From: Nocardia flavorosea
Lineage (GTDB): Bacteria > Actinomycetota > Actinomycetes > Mycobacteriales > Mycobacteriaceae
Direction: 5' to 3'
Assembly (NCBI RefSeq): GCF_015477805.1
Contig: NZ_JADLQL010000002.1
Coordinates: forward strand, 682,001 to 746,000
DNA length: 64,000 nt
Part shown: positions 25,489-34,559 of the stretch, in pieces
Numbering within the stretch: the stretch's first letter is position 1
Layout: every line of letters starts with the position of its first letter
Made by a program: the position numbers and the translations under genes
Notes under the pieces: model-generated
Told to the model about the DNA's origin: nothing
Seen by the model: the letters and a program-made list of their open reading frames with translations, nothing else
Databases searched by the model: none

Positions 25489-25840
25489 GCGGTAACGGGC
25501 AGAGCTCACCCAGCGGACTCGCCGGAAGAGTTCGGTATCGACCGGCCCCGCTCGTCGAGCGCCGCCTCGGGGTACATCGAGTACCCCGAGGCACGCCGAG
25601 GTCAGCGAGGCACACAGAGCCGGCAGCCCGAACGACCCCCCCGTGGGGTAGTCGCCGGGCCGCGGTCAGTTCAGTAGGAAACATGGCGGGCGGCCACAAC
25701 CAGCCGAAGGCGCCGAGTCCAGCGAGGCGCTGAAAGGTTTCGGCCCGTCCGAGGGCGCTGAGCCCCGCGCCGCCGCAGGTGGCGCAAAGTAAAAACACCG
25801 CACGGTCGGTTCGGGGAGACTCTCGCTGCCTGCTAAAGTG
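25489..25840. other. Intergenic region with strong hairpin and a repeat-like spacer
   Basis: About 350 bases without a supportable gene. It contains a perfect 12-bp hairpin (listed separately) and a GC-rich stretch (25640-25795) with repeated GCGCCGAG/GAGGCGCTGA words. Short frames are present on both strands but lack starts with ribosome-binding sites. Confidence 0.5.
25564..25592 (+). terminator. Perfect 12-bp hairpin after the trehalose fusion gene
   Basis: GCCTCGGGGTAC (25564-25575) pairs with GTACCCCGAGGC (25581-25592) around a 5-base loop, 75 bases after the stop codon. No U-tract follows, so it may act as an actinobacterial-type terminator or as an RNA-stabilising hairpin. Confidence 0.6.
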
Positions 25841-25844
25841 AAAC

Positions 25845-25857
25845 GGAAACGATTTCC
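25845..25857. promoter_or_regulatory. Zur-like palindrome upstream of the zinc ABC transporter
   Basis: GGAAACGATTTCC, 5-bp arms around CGA, in an AT-rich island 24 bases before the substrate-binding protein start. Actinobacterial Zur boxes are AT-rich palindromes of the GAAAAtgATTTTC kind, so zinc-dependent repression is plausible; the match is not exact. Confidence 0.5.
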
Positions 25858-25881
25858 ATTAAACTCTTTGGTAGGTACCTC

Positions 25882-26772
25882 GTGTTTCTGAAAGCCACCC
25901 GAAGCGCCTTACTGCTCACTGCCGGCGTGGCGACGGCCGCGGCCCTTACCGCCTGTGGTGACAACGGCGACGATTCGGGCAAACCGCAGGTGGTCGCATC
26001 CACCAATGTCTGGGCCGATATCGCGAGCGCGGTGGCCGGGCCCGACGCGGAAGTCTCGGCGATAATCTCCGATCCCGCCGCCGATCCGCATTCCCACGAA
26101 ACCTCCGCCGCCGAATCCGCGCAGATCAGCGACGCCGATCTGGTGGTGTACAACGGCGGCCACTACGACGAGTTCATGGCGAAGGCGATCGAGGGCCGAG
26201 GGCAGCGCGCCGTCGAAGCCGTCGCTACCCGTGACATCGCCATCCAGGACGATACGAACGAACACGTCTGGTACGACATGGAGACCGTCGCGCTGGTAGC
26301 CGAACAGATCGGCACCGCACTGGGCGAACTGGATCCCGCGCACGCGCAGGGATACATCGATCGCGCCGCCGAGTTCACCGGCCGGCTCGACGCGGTCACC
26401 GCCCTCACCGACCGGACCGCGGACGCCCACCCCGGCACGCCGGTGCTGCAAACCGAACCACTGGCGTACTACCTGCTCCAAGACGCCGGTACGGTCGACC
26501 GGACACCGCGCGACTACCAGGAAGCGATCGAACAGGAAACCGATCCCGCCGCCGCGGCCGTGGCCGCGACCCGGGATCTCATCGACGGCCGCCAGGTCGA
26601 TGTGCTGATCTACAACGTACAGACCGAGGACACGGTCAGCCAGGATCTGCGGGCAGCAGCCGACGCGGCCGGAATCCCGGTGGTCGAGGTCACCGAGACG
26701 CTGCCGCCGGGACTCGATTTCGTGACCTGGCAGACCCGCAATGCCGAAGCGCTGGCCGACGCCCTCGGCTGA
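25882..26772 (+). CDS. Zinc-type ABC transporter substrate-binding lipoprotein (ZnuA/AdcA-like)
   Basis: A 296-residue cluster 9 (TroA family) binding protein. A signal peptide ends in the lipobox LTAC (22-25), giving a lipidated Cys25 that anchors it outside the membrane. Likely metal ligands are His in DPHSHE and NEHVWYD, and a late Asp/Glu. The family delivers Zn2+ or Mn2+ to the permease; zinc is favoured by the Zur-like site and the His residues. GTG start at 25882 has GTAGG upstream. First gene of a three-gene transporter operon. Confidence 0.88.
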   Translation: MFLKATRSALLLTAGVATAAALTACGDNGDDSGKPQVVASTNVWADIASAVAGPDAEVSAIISDPAADPHSHETSAAESAQISDADLVVYNGGHYDEFMAKAIEGRGQRAVEAVATRDIAIQDDTNEHVWYDMETVALVAEQIGTALGELDPAHAQGYIDRAAEFTGRLDAVTALTDRTADAHPGTPVLQTEPLAYYLLQDAGTVDRTPRDYQEAIEQETDPAAAAVAATRDLIDGRQVDVLIYNVQTEDTVSQDLRAAADAAGIPVVEVTETLPPGLDFVTWQTRNAEALADALG

Positions 26773-26796
26773 CCCCGGCCCCAGAGCAACGAACGG

Positions 26797-28095
26797 ATGC
26801 AACCGATGAGCGAAACCGCGTCGGCAAACGGTCGCGGCACACCCGGCGCCGATACCGCCTTGCCCGCGGACGCGGAGGCGGCGGAGGCCGGTAACCGCCG
26901 GGCCGGAAACGGTGCCGGTCCGGCCCCCGGAGGTCCGCGGCACACCGGACCACCCGAAGGGCAGGCCACCGGCCGGCACGACACCACCTCCCCGCACGGA
27001 CGGCACATCGCATCTCTCGACGGGCACAGCACCGACAAGCGCGGGAACGCACTTCCCAACGGACGAGGCCCCACCGCCCCCAACGGGCAGGACATCGAGT
27101 CCCCCGACGCGCAAGGCACCACATCGCCCGACGCGCAGGGCATCACATCGCCCGGTGCGCAGGGCATCACATCGCCCGGTGCGCCGGGTACCGGGGCGAC
27201 CTCCGAGCCCGCGACCGAACCGGCCGTATCACTCGAAGCGGCAACCCTTGCGTTCGGCGACCGTGTGCTGTGGCGCGAACTGGATCTCAGCGTCGCCCGG
27301 GGCGAGTTCATCGCCGTACTCGGGCCGAACGGCTCCGGTAAGACCTCCCTGCTGCGGGTGCTGCTGGGTCAGCTCACCCTGTCGGCCGGGCGGGCCCGTA
27401 TCGGCGGGGCCGAACCGCGCGCCGGGCATCCCGATATCGGCTATATCCCACAGCAACGCACTATCGACGCAGGTGTGCAGCTACGCGGCACCGACCTGGT
27501 CGGCCTCGGGGTGGATGGGCATCGCTGGGGGCTCGGCTTGCGTGGACGCGCGGAACGCCGCCGCAAGGTCGCGGCCGCCATCGCCGATGTCGGTGCCGGA
27601 AAATTCGCGCGGGCGCCGCTGGAGAGCATGTCCGGCGGCGAACAGCAGCGGCTGCGTGTGGCGCAGGCGCTGGTCGGCGACCCCGCGGTCCTGCTGTGCG
27701 ACGAACCGCTGCTCAGCCTCGACCTGGCCAGCCAGCAACTCGTCTCCGGCCTGATCGACCGGCGGCGCCGCGAACACGGCACCGCGGTGTTGTTCGTCAC
27801 TCACGAAATCAACCCGATCCTGCCGCTGGTGGACCGGGTGCTCTACCTCGTCGACGGGAAGTTCCGGATCGGCACCCCGGACGAGGTGATGACCTCGGCG
27901 GTGCTGTCCGAGCTGTACCAGACCGACGTCGATGTACTGCGCGTCCGCGGCCGCCTGGTCGTGGTCGGAACCGGCGACACGATGGACGCGCTCGGCACGG
28001 CCGGCGCCCACTGCCACGGCGACCCCGGCACCCCGCACACCCCCGACCCGGCCGGCACCGACACCGTCCGGCAACTCCGACAGGCACACACCTAG
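26797..28095 (+). CDS. Zinc-type ABC transporter ATP-binding protein with long disordered N-terminal extension
   Basis: A 432-residue protein. The ATPase core starts near residue 143: Walker A GPNGSGKT (176-183), signature SGGEQQ and Walker B LLCDEP. About 140 residues precede it, rich in Gly, Pro, Thr and Ala, with five His between residues 49 and 77 and three tandem 8-residue units. The C-terminal tail after the core also has a HCHGDPGTPH segment. Metal ABC ATPases of this family normally lack such an extension. Start is ATG 26797 or 26806; a start nearer the core cannot be excluded, but the extension is in frame and open. Confidence 0.85.
   Translation: MQPMSETASANGRGTPGADTALPADAEAAEAGNRRAGNGAGPAPGGPRHTGPPEGQATGRHDTTSPHGRHIASLDGHSTDKRGNALPNGRGPTAPNGQDIESPDAQGTTSPDAQGITSPGAQGITSPGAPGTGATSEPATEPAVSLEAATLAFGDRVLWRELDLSVARGEFIAVLGPNGSGKTSLLRVLLGQLTLSAGRARIGGAEPRAGHPDIGYIPQQRTIDAGVQLRGTDLVGLGVDGHRWGLGLRGRAERRRKVAAAIADVGAGKFARAPLESMSGGEQQRLRVAQALVGDPAVLLCDEPLLSLDLASQQLVSGLIDRRRREHGTAVLFVTHEINPILPLVDRVLYLVDGKFRIGTPDEVMTSAVLSELYQTDVDVLRVRGRLVVVGTGDTMDALGTAGAHCHGDPGTPHTPDPAGTDTVRQLRQAHT
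27106..27195 (+). repeat. Tandem 24-bp coding repeat in the ABC ATPase extension
   Basis: Units 27106-27129, 27130-27153 and 27154-27177, plus a partial unit to about 27195. Each encodes an 8-residue block of the DAQGITSP type, with few base changes between units, which suggests recent slippage expansion. Confidence 0.85.
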
Positions 28096-29001
28096 ATGGA
28101 CAAGCTCTCCGACGTACTGGCCGAGATCTTCGATCTACAGACCACCGTCCACCTGCTCGGCTACGACTTCGTCCAGCAGGCCGTACTCGCCGCGGCACTG
28201 CTGGGACTGCTCGCCGGGGCCATCGGACCGCTGATCATCAGCCGGCAGATGTCTTTCGCCGTCCACGGCACCAGCGAACTCTCGCTCACCGGCGCCGCCG
28301 CCGCACTGCTCGTCGGCGCCGGGATCGGTATCGGCGCAATCGTCGGATCGGTGGTCGCGGCGGTACTGTTCGGCGTACTCGGCACCCGGGCACGGGAACG
28401 CGACTCGGTGATCGCGGTGGTGCTGTCGTTCGGTCTCGGCCTCTCGGTGCTGTTCCTGTGGCTCGGCCCCGAACGCGCGGGATCGAAGTTCTCCCTGCTC
28501 ACCGGACAGGTTGTCAGTGTCGGCTTCAGCGGATTGACGCTACTGGCCACCTGCACCGCGGCGGTACTGGCGGTCCTCGCCGTCGTCTACCGGCCACTCC
28601 TGTTCGCCAGCACCGACCCCGAGGTCGCGGTGGCGCGCGGGGTCCCGGTGCGGGCCCTGTCGATCCTGTTCGCGGTGATGCTCGGGATCACCGCCGCGTT
28701 CGGGGTGCAGATCGTGGGCGCACTGCTGGTCCTCGCCCTGCTCATAACCCCGGCGGCCGCCGCCGCGCAACTCACCGCCGATCCGGTGCGGGCCACGGTG
28801 CTCGCGGTGATCTTCGCCGAGGTCGCCGCGGTCGGCGGGATCTTGCTGTCGCTCGCCCCGGGCGCCCCGGTATCGACCTTCGTCACCACGATCTCGTTCC
28901 TGATCTACCTGGTCTGCCGGGTGATCGGCGCCCGGCAGCGTTCATCGCGCCGCATCCGGAACCGTGACGCGGAGGGCTTGGTATCCCCGGTGTCGGGGTA
29001 G
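28096..29001 (+). CDS. Zinc-type ABC transporter permease (ZnuB-like)
   Basis: A 301-residue cluster 9 permease with about eight to nine transmembrane helices. The family signature includes ISRQMSFAVHGTSELSLTGAAAALL and LLITPAAAAAQLTADP. The ATG follows the ATPase stop with no gap, so translation is coupled. With the lipoprotein and ATPase it completes a zinc uptake system. The last 25 residues are a basic cytoplasmic tail. Confidence 0.9.
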   Translation: MDKLSDVLAEIFDLQTTVHLLGYDFVQQAVLAAALLGLLAGAIGPLIISRQMSFAVHGTSELSLTGAAAALLVGAGIGIGAIVGSVVAAVLFGVLGTRARERDSVIAVVLSFGLGLSVLFLWLGPERAGSKFSLLTGQVVSVGFSGLTLLATCTAAVLAVLAVVYRPLLFASTDPEVAVARGVPVRALSILFAVMLGITAAFGVQIVGALLVLALLITPAAAAAQLTADPVRATVLAVIFAEVAAVGGILLSLAPGAPVSTFVTTISFLIYLVCRVIGARQRSSRRIRNRDAEGLVSPVSG

Positions 29002-29152
29002 CCCCTTCGGCTGAGCGGTGTGATTTCGGAGCCGTCGGTGCCGCCGAAGCGCAACCGGGTGCGACCGCCGGCATTTGCTCCCCGAGGCAGGACGCCGTTC
29101 CGGGTGCTGCGGAGGGATGTCGACCGAGGTATCGGGAGTAGACCATCGGCTA

Positions 29153-29330
29153 AGGGGCGGGGCTGTGATTTTGTAACCGCTCCGCGGCTCGAGGATTTTG
29201 TAGCCGCTCCGCGGCTCGAGGGTGGGACCCTCGTGACGCCTGGTCTGCTCTCCTGCGTTCCTCCGCTTCGCTCCCCCGCTCCGTCGCTCCAGGCCAGGGG
29301 CGGGCCCCACCCAGGGAGTGGACTGTCCGG
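29153..29330. repeat. Dispersed intergenic repeat, copy A
   Basis: Matches 55051-55205 almost base for base over about 150 bases, including GGGCGGGCCCCACCC and CTCCTCCGCTTCGCT segments. It contains an extra internal duplication (29167-29193 and 29194-29220, a 27-bp unit differing by one base) that copy B lacks. Confidence 0.85.
29167..29220. repeat. 27-bp tandem duplication inside dispersed repeat copy A
   Basis: Two adjacent 27-bp units, 29167-29193 and 29194-29220, identical except for one A/G difference. Copy B of the repeat has a single, shorter version. Confidence 0.85.
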
Positions 29331-29490
29331 AGGAACGGCCTGAGCGGGGACCGGCCGGCATTCCCCGTTTCGGGGCCTTCGGCGAAGGGGTTTGAGTGCG
29401 TTCCGTGGGGGGCTGGGGGCAGGTGCCTTCAGTCTGGGTGTGGGGGTTTCGTATGCTCGTGCGCAACGCTCCCGGAACGAAGGGCACCAC

Positions 29491-30660
29491 ATGATCGACT
29501 TCACGATTCCCGCCGACCTGGCCGCCGAGCGCGACCGGATCCGCCAGTTCGTCGCCGAGAAAATCGTGCCCTACGAGCGTGACCCCCGGCTCACCGCGCA
29601 CGGCCCCACCGACGAACTGCGCCAGGAACTCGTGGAGCTGGCCCGTGCCGAGGATCTGCTCACCATCCAGGCGCCCACCGAACTCGGCGGTCGCGGCCTC
29701 ACTCATGTCGAGCAGGCGGTTCTCTACGAAGCCGCCGGATGGTCCACCCTCGGTCCGGTCGCGATGAACTGCGCGGCCCCCGACGAGGGCAATATGTTCC
29801 TGCTCTCCAAGATCGCCGACCCGGACCAGACCGAGCGCTACCTGAAGCCGGTTATCGACGGCCACCAGCGGTCGGTCTTCGCCATGACCGAACCCGACGG
29901 CGCCGGCTCCGACCCGGCCCAACTGGCCACCACCGCGACCTTCGACGGCGAAAACTTCACCATCGACGGCCGCAAATGGCTGATCACCGGGGCGAACGGC
30001 GCGAAAACCTGGATCATCATGGCAAGACTCGCCGAGAACCCGCACCTCCCGGCCGGCCCCACCCTCTTCCTGACCGACGGCGACCAGCCGGGCATCGTCA
30101 TCGAACGCACCATGAACACCATGGACCGTAATTACGTGGCCGGACACTGCGTAGTTCGGTTCGACGGCCTGACGCTGCCGAAATCCGCCCTCCTCGGCGA
30201 AGCGGGCCAAGCGCTGCGCTACGCCCAATTGCGGCTCGCGCCGGCTCGCCTCACCCACTGCATGCGCTGGCTCGGCGCCGCCGAACGCGCCCAGAGCATC
30301 GCAATCGAGCATGCCAAAACCCGCACCGCCTTCGGTAAGACCCTCGGCGAGCACCAGGGCGTTTCCTTCATGATCGCCGATAACGAGATCGCGCTGCACC
30401 AGTGCCGGCTCACCATCTGGCATACCTGCTGGCTCATGGATCAAGGCGAAAAAGCGCGCCACGAGAGTTCGATGGCGAAATCGTTCGTCTCCGAGGAACT
30501 GTTCAAGGTCGCCGACCGCTGCGTCCAGATCCTCGGCGGTATCGGGGTCAGCGACGAAACGGTCGTCGAAATGATCTTCCGCGATATGCGCCCGTTCCGC
30601 CTCTACGACGGCCCCACAGAAGTCCACAAATACGCCATCAGCCGGAAAGTGCTGCGGTAA
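29491..30660 (+). CDS. Acyl-CoA dehydrogenase (ACAD10/11-like)
   Basis: A 389-residue acyl-CoA dehydrogenase. It has the FAD/substrate segment AMTEPDGAGSD, a DGRKWLITGANGA strand, and LGGIGVSDE. The catalytic loop reads LYDGPTEVHKY, with Asp at the position of the usual Glu, as in ACAD10/11-type enzymes. ATG 29491 is preceded by GAACGAAGGG. An enoyl-CoA hydratase gene follows 49 bases downstream, so the pair may perform two successive β-oxidation steps on the same substrate, which is not identifiable. Confidence 0.88.
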   Translation: MIDFTIPADLAAERDRIRQFVAEKIVPYERDPRLTAHGPTDELRQELVELARAEDLLTIQAPTELGGRGLTHVEQAVLYEAAGWSTLGPVAMNCAAPDEGNMFLLSKIADPDQTERYLKPVIDGHQRSVFAMTEPDGAGSDPAQLATTATFDGENFTIDGRKWLITGANGAKTWIIMARLAENPHLPAGPTLFLTDGDQPGIVIERTMNTMDRNYVAGHCVVRFDGLTLPKSALLGEAGQALRYAQLRLAPARLTHCMRWLGAAERAQSIAIEHAKTRTAFGKTLGEHQGVSFMIADNEIALHQCRLTIWHTCWLMDQGEKARHESSMAKSFVSEELFKVADRCVQILGGIGVSDETVVEMIFRDMRPFRLYDGPTEVHKYAISRKVLR

Positions 30661-30709
30661 TCACGGCCCGAACCCGCGGGCGCGGCCGCTCACCAATAAA
30701 CTCCCCACT

Positions 30710-31519
30710 ATGAGTTCGGAATTGCTCGTCGATGTCTCAGCGGGCATCGCCGTCCTCACCTTGAACCGGCCGGCCAAGCAGAACGCGTTCAACCCCGCCA
30801 TGATCGACGCGCTCGGGACGGCATTGAAGCGGTGTGATGCCGAGGATGCGATCCGGGTCGTGGTCATCACCGGGACCCCACCGGCGTTCTGCGCGGGGGC
30901 AGATCTGTCCGACCGCGTAGGCGAGGTGAGCGCAAGTATCGATCCGCCCCCGTTCCGCGTCCGCAAACCGGTGATCGCGGCGGTCAACGGGCATGCCGTG
31001 GGCGTCGGCCTGGCGCTGGCGTTGCAATGCGATCTGCGATACCTGGCCGACGACGCGGTGTACGCGCTGAGCCAGGTGCGGCGCGGTGTGCTCGCCGACG
31101 GCTATGCACACTGGACGCTGCCACGCCTGGCCGGTCTCGCCAACGCCGCCGATATCCTGCTCACCGGCCGGACCTTCGACGGCGACGAAGCCAAGGCGAT
31201 GGGCCTGGCCAATGCCTGCCTGCCCGCGGCAGAGGTGCTGCCGACGGCGATGGCGGTCGCACACGATATCGCAGGCGGCTCGGCGCCGCTCAGCGCTGCC
31301 CTGTCGAAACGCCTGCTCTGGGAGGGGGTCGGTCTGGAACCGGCGACGGTCGCACGACTGGAAGCCGATCTGAACGATCACATCGCCCACGGTCGGGACG
31401 CGGACGAAGCGATGACGGCCTTCCGGGAACGTCGCCAGCCCACCTGGTCGGGTTCGATCAGCGAGGAATGGCCCACCTGGGAGCCCGGGAAATGGAACGG
31501 CCAGCAGAGCCTGGACTGA
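30710..31519 (+). CDS. Enoyl-CoA hydratase/isomerase family protein
   Basis: A 269-residue crotonase-fold protein. The oxyanion-hole segments are AFCAGADLSD and KPVIAAVNGHAVGVGLALALQCDLRYLA. In the following active-site region, ALSQVRRGVLADGYAHWTLPRL, the first acidic residue expected in many hydratases is replaced by Gln while an Asp is kept, so activity may be isomerase- or hydratase-like. Lies in an apparent operon with the upstream acyl-CoA dehydrogenase. Confidence 0.85.
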   Translation: MSSELLVDVSAGIAVLTLNRPAKQNAFNPAMIDALGTALKRCDAEDAIRVVVITGTPPAFCAGADLSDRVGEVSASIDPPPFRVRKPVIAAVNGHAVGVGLALALQCDLRYLADDAVYALSQVRRGVLADGYAHWTLPRLAGLANAADILLTGRTFDGDEAKAMGLANACLPAAEVLPTAMAVAHDIAGGSAPLSAALSKRLLWEGVGLEPATVARLEADLNDHIAHGRDADEAMTAFRERRQPTWSGSISEEWPTWEPGKWNGQQSLD

Positions 31520-31525
31520 ACACCG

Positions 31526-31801
31526 TCAGCCGCCGGTGAGGAACACCAGGACGAACAGCAACGCCATCAGCACCGCCAGGATCGTGCCGATAACCCCCAG
31601 CGTGAACCCCACCACGACCTGGGTGCGGCCGCCGTAGGCACCGCCGGATTCGTCGATCTGATCCAGCGCGCGCTTACCCATCGCCCAGGCCACCGGCCCG
31701 GTCAGCCCGAAACACAGCAGGCTGAACGCACCCAGGAACAGCACCGCCGTCGCATACGGGTGCTCGACCGGCTTACCGATGGGCGTGTTGGGTATCACCA
31801 C
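31526..31801 (-). CDS. Small DUF4190-type membrane protein
   Basis: A 91-residue protein with two hydrophobic helices (about 17-42 and 63-90). The spacer has ALDQIDESGGAYGGR, matching the helix-loop-helix pattern of DUF4190 proteins (AWAMGKRALDQI). The two possible GTG starts are adjacent (31801 and 31798). It is convergent with the hydratase gene, only 6 bases apart. Function unknown; such proteins are common in actinobacteria. Confidence 0.75.
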   Translation of the reverse strand: MVIPNTPIGKPVEHPYATAVLFLGAFSLLCFGLTGPVAWAMGKRALDQIDESGGAYGGRTQVVVGFTLGVIGTILAVLMALLFVLVFLTGG

Positions 31802-31892
31802 AGAACGAATTCTACGGTGCGCGGGCGGTTTTGCGGTCCGGGCGACCGAATCGGCGTGTAACCGCCCGCTGACCGGGACGGTGAGCGTACGG

Positions 31893-32864
31893 TCAGGCGC
31901 GGCGCTGCCGTGCGGTTTCGGCCAGCACGACGCCCGCCGCCACGGAGGCGTTGAGCGATTCCACCGGACCCGCCATGGGGATGCTCAGGATGGCGTCACA
32001 ATTCTCCCGGACCAGCCGGGACAATCCCTTGCCCTCGGATCCGACCACGATGACCGTGGGCCCGGTGGCGTCGAAATCGTCGAGCGAGGTGTCGCCACCG
32101 GCGTCCAGACCGACGATCTGGACCCCTTTGGCGGCCCAATCCTTCAGCGTCCGTGTGAGGTTGGTAGCCCGAGCGACCGGCAGTCGGGCCGCCGCCCCGG
32201 CACTGGTCCGCCAGGCCACCGCGGTCACGCTGGCGCTGCGCCGCTGCGGGATCACCACGCCGTGGCCGCCGAACGCCGCGACCGAGCGCACCACGGCACC
32301 CAGGTTGCGCGGGTCGGAGATATTGTCCAGCGCCACCAGCAGCGCCGGTTCCGCCGACTGCTGAGCCCGCGCCAGCAGATCGTCGGGATGCGCGTACCGG
32401 TAGGGCGGCACCTGCAGCGCCATTCCCTGGTGTAAACCGTTGGAACTCATCCGGTCCAGGTCGGTGCGCGGTACCTCGAGGATGGAGATTCCGGTATCGG
32501 CGGCGATACGCACACTCTCGGTGAGCCGCTCGTCGTTCTCGGTGCCCACCGCCACGTACAGCGCGGTCGCCGGGACCCCGGCGCGCAGGCATTCCGTCAC
32601 CGGGTTGCGGCCGAGGACCAGTTCGGGACCGTCGTCACCGTGCCGGCCGGCCGGGCGGGCACCGCGGCCGGCCGAGCTCTTCTGCGCAGCCCGCGCTTTC
32701 GCGGCGGCCTTGCGGGCCGCGGGATGTTTGGTGCGCGCCTCCGCCGGGGGTGTCGGCCCGCGACCTTCCAGTCCGCGGCGGCGCTGCCCGCCGGACCCGA
32801 CCACCTGCCCCTTCTTGCTACCGCCTTTGCGGATCGCACCACGACGTTGTGAATTGCCGGCCAT
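31893..32864 (-). CDS. rlmB: 23S rRNA 2'-O-methyltransferase RlmB (TrmH/SpoU family)
   Basis: A 323-residue SPOUT methyltransferase. Residues 1-75 are a basic, low-complexity tail common in actinobacterial homologs; then comes the substrate-binding domain ([16 protein letters not shown]) and the knotted catalytic domain with [23 protein letters not shown] and [21 protein letters not shown]. The family methylates the ribose of a 23S rRNA guanosine. The ATG (32864) overlaps the cysS stop (ATGA), matching Rv3579c-Rv3580c order. Confidence 0.92.
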   Translation of the reverse strand: MAGNSQRRGAIRKGGSKKGQVVGSGGQRRRGLEGRGPTPPAEARTKHPAARKAAAKARAAQKSSAGRGARPAGRHGDDGPELVLGRNPVTECLRAGVPATALYVAVGTENDERLTESVRIAADTGISILEVPRTDLDRMSSNGLHQGMALQVPPYRYAHPDDLLARAQQSAEPALLVALDNISDPRNLGAVVRSVAAFGGHGVVIPQRRSASVTAVAWRTSAGAAARLPVARATNLTRTLKDWAAKGVQIVGLDAGGDTSLDDFDATGPTVIVVGSEGKGLSRLVRENCDAILSIPMAGPVESLNASVAAGVVLAETARQRRA

Positions 32865-34270
32865 CAGCCCGCCTTTCCAGGGGTAGGTGTGCCCAGCGAC
32901 CATTCGGCACCGTTCGGGGTATCGGTCACTTCGATGCCGGCCGCCTGCAGGCGGTCGCGTACAGCATCCGCGGTAGCCCAGTCCTTTGCGGCCCGGGCTT
33001 GCTGGCGGCGTTCCAGTTCGGCGCCGACCAGCACATCGAGGGCAGCGTCGGCGGCCGACCGGTCGGCGGCGGTATGCCAGTGCGGATCGAGCGGGTCCAC
33101 ACCCAGCACTTCGAGCATGGCCCGGACCTGGCCCGCGTGCTCCCGGGCGGTTTCGAGGACGCCGGCGTCGAGGGCGCGGTTGCCCTCGTGCACGCCGTGA
33201 TGGATTTCGGCGAGCGCCTTCGGGACACCGAGATCGTCGTCGAGGGCGGCGGCGAAACCGTCGGTCCATTTGCCCATCGGGATATCGCCGCCGCGTTCGG
33301 CGACCCGCTGCACGAAGGCCTCGATCCGCTGATACGACTGGGCGGCATCGGCGAGCGCTTTATCGGAATATTCCAGCATGGACCGGTAATGGGCGCTGCC
33401 CAGGTAGAAGCGCAATTCCACCGGCCGCACGGATTTCAGCACATTCGGAATGGACAGCACATTGCCGAGCGATTTCGACATCTTCTCGCCGCCCATGGTC
33501 ACCCAGCCGTTGTGTAACCAGTACTGCGCGAAACCGTGACCGGCCGCCTTGGACTGCGCGATTTCGTTCTCGTGGTGCGGGAACACCAGATCCATTCCAC
33601 CGCAGTGGATATCGAATTCCGAACCGAGGTAGAACTCGGCCATCGCCGAGCATTCCAGATGCCAGCCGGGGCGGCCGGGACCCCACGGCGACGGCCAGGT
33701 GGGCTCACCTGGTTTCGCGGCTTTCCACAGTGTGAAATCGCGCGGGTCGCGTTTACCGAGCCCGGCGCTCTCGCCCTGGTGTACGTCCTCGACACGGTGC
33801 CCGGACAACCGGCCGTAATCCGGGTAGCTGCGCACATCGAAATACACATTGCCTTCGGACGCGTAGGCGTGCCCGCGCTCGATGAGCCGTTGCATCAGAG
33901 CGACCATCTGGGTGATATGACCGGTCGCCCTCGGTTCCGCAGAGGGCGGAAGCACGCCGAGCCGAAAATAGGCGTCGTCGAAAGCGCGTTCGTGCGTCGC
34001 GGCCCATTCCCACCACGGCCGGCCGGCGGCGGACGCCTTGGTGAGGATCTTGTCCTCGATATCGGTGACATTGCGGATGAATGCCACATCCAGGCCGCCC
34101 GCGGCGAGCCAGCGGCGCAGGATATCGAACGCGACACCGCTGCGCACATGACCGATATGCGGCAGACCCTGCACGGTTGCCCCACACAGGTACACCGAGG
34201 CGTGGCCGGGTACCAGCGGCGTGAAATCACGCAGGGTCCGTTTCTCGGTGTCGAACAGGCGCAGCGTCAC
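32864..34270 (-). CDS. cysS: Cysteinyl-tRNA synthetase
   Basis: A 468-residue class I synthetase. It has the PHIGHVRSG (HIGH) and KMSKS motifs, a zinc-site Cys in [10 protein letters not shown], and [14 protein letters not shown]. The GTG start (34270) gives the normal [12 protein letters not shown]-terminus and has AGGA upstream. A longer frame is not supported. It charges tRNA-Cys; rlmB is translationally coupled behind it. Confidence 0.95.
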   Translation of the reverse strand: MTLRLFDTEKRTLRDFTPLVPGHASVYLCGATVQGLPHIGHVRSGVAFDILRRWLAAGGLDVAFIRNVTDIEDKILTKASAAGRPWWEWAATHERAFDDAYFRLGVLPPSAEPRATGHITQMVALMQRLIERGHAYASEGNVYFDVRSYPDYGRLSGHRVEDVHQGESAGLGKRDPRDFTLWKAAKPGEPTWPSPWGPGRPGWHLECSAMAEFYLGSEFDIHCGGMDLVFPHHENEIAQSKAAGHGFAQYWLHNGWVTMGGEKMSKSLGNVLSIPNVLKSVRPVELRFYLGSAHYRSMLEYSDKALADAAQSYQRIEAFVQRVAERGGDIPMGKWTDGFAAALDDDLGVPKALAEIHHGVHEGNRALDAGVLETAREHAGQVRAMLEVLGVDPLDPHWHTAADRSAADAALDVLVGAELERRQQARAAKDWATADAVRDRLQAAGIEVTDTPNGAEWSLGTPTPGKAG

Positions 34271-34559
34271 GGCAGTCGATCCTAGTTTCGTTTGTGGATT
34301 GCACTCGGAAGTGGTGCAGCGGGGATATGGGCAGGGTAGCGGCAACGACCGGTATCACGGCATTCGGCCGCACCGTCGCGGCCGGGACTGTTGCACCCCG
34401 GCCCGCGGCGACGGTCTTCGCGTCGCGGCGGCGATCCGCGCACCGCGGCGCCGCGATCGCTGCGGTGGAACGGGGCGATGCCGCGTTCACACGGCGTCGA
34501 TCAGCCCGGGATTCCGGCTCGTGCTGGGGCAGCGGCTCCGCTGTCCCCGATCGGTCCGG

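Larger units (their letters stand above)
29002..29490. other. Intergenic region carrying a dispersed repeat
   Basis: About 490 bases without a supportable gene. The central part (about 29153-29330) is a copy of a repeat also found near 55.1 kb and, shortened, near 54.77 kb. Long frames run across it on the minus strand, but they exist only because the DNA is GC-rich and stop-poor. Confidence 0.6.

Noticed and set aside
23623-25509. 628-residue minus-strand frame opposite the trehalose fusion
   Set aside because: GC-rich antisense frame; the plus-strand product has clear phosphatase and GH15 motifs.
25489-25840. Possible riboswitch or small RNA in the spacer before the zinc transporter
   Set aside because: Only a single strong hairpin is evident; no recognisable riboswitch core.
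28942-30627. Very long minus-strand frame (561 residues) over the repeat and acyl-CoA dehydrogenase gene
   Set aside because: It is the complement of a clear acyl-CoA dehydrogenase gene and of the dispersed repeat; it lacks a ribosome-binding site and family resemblance.
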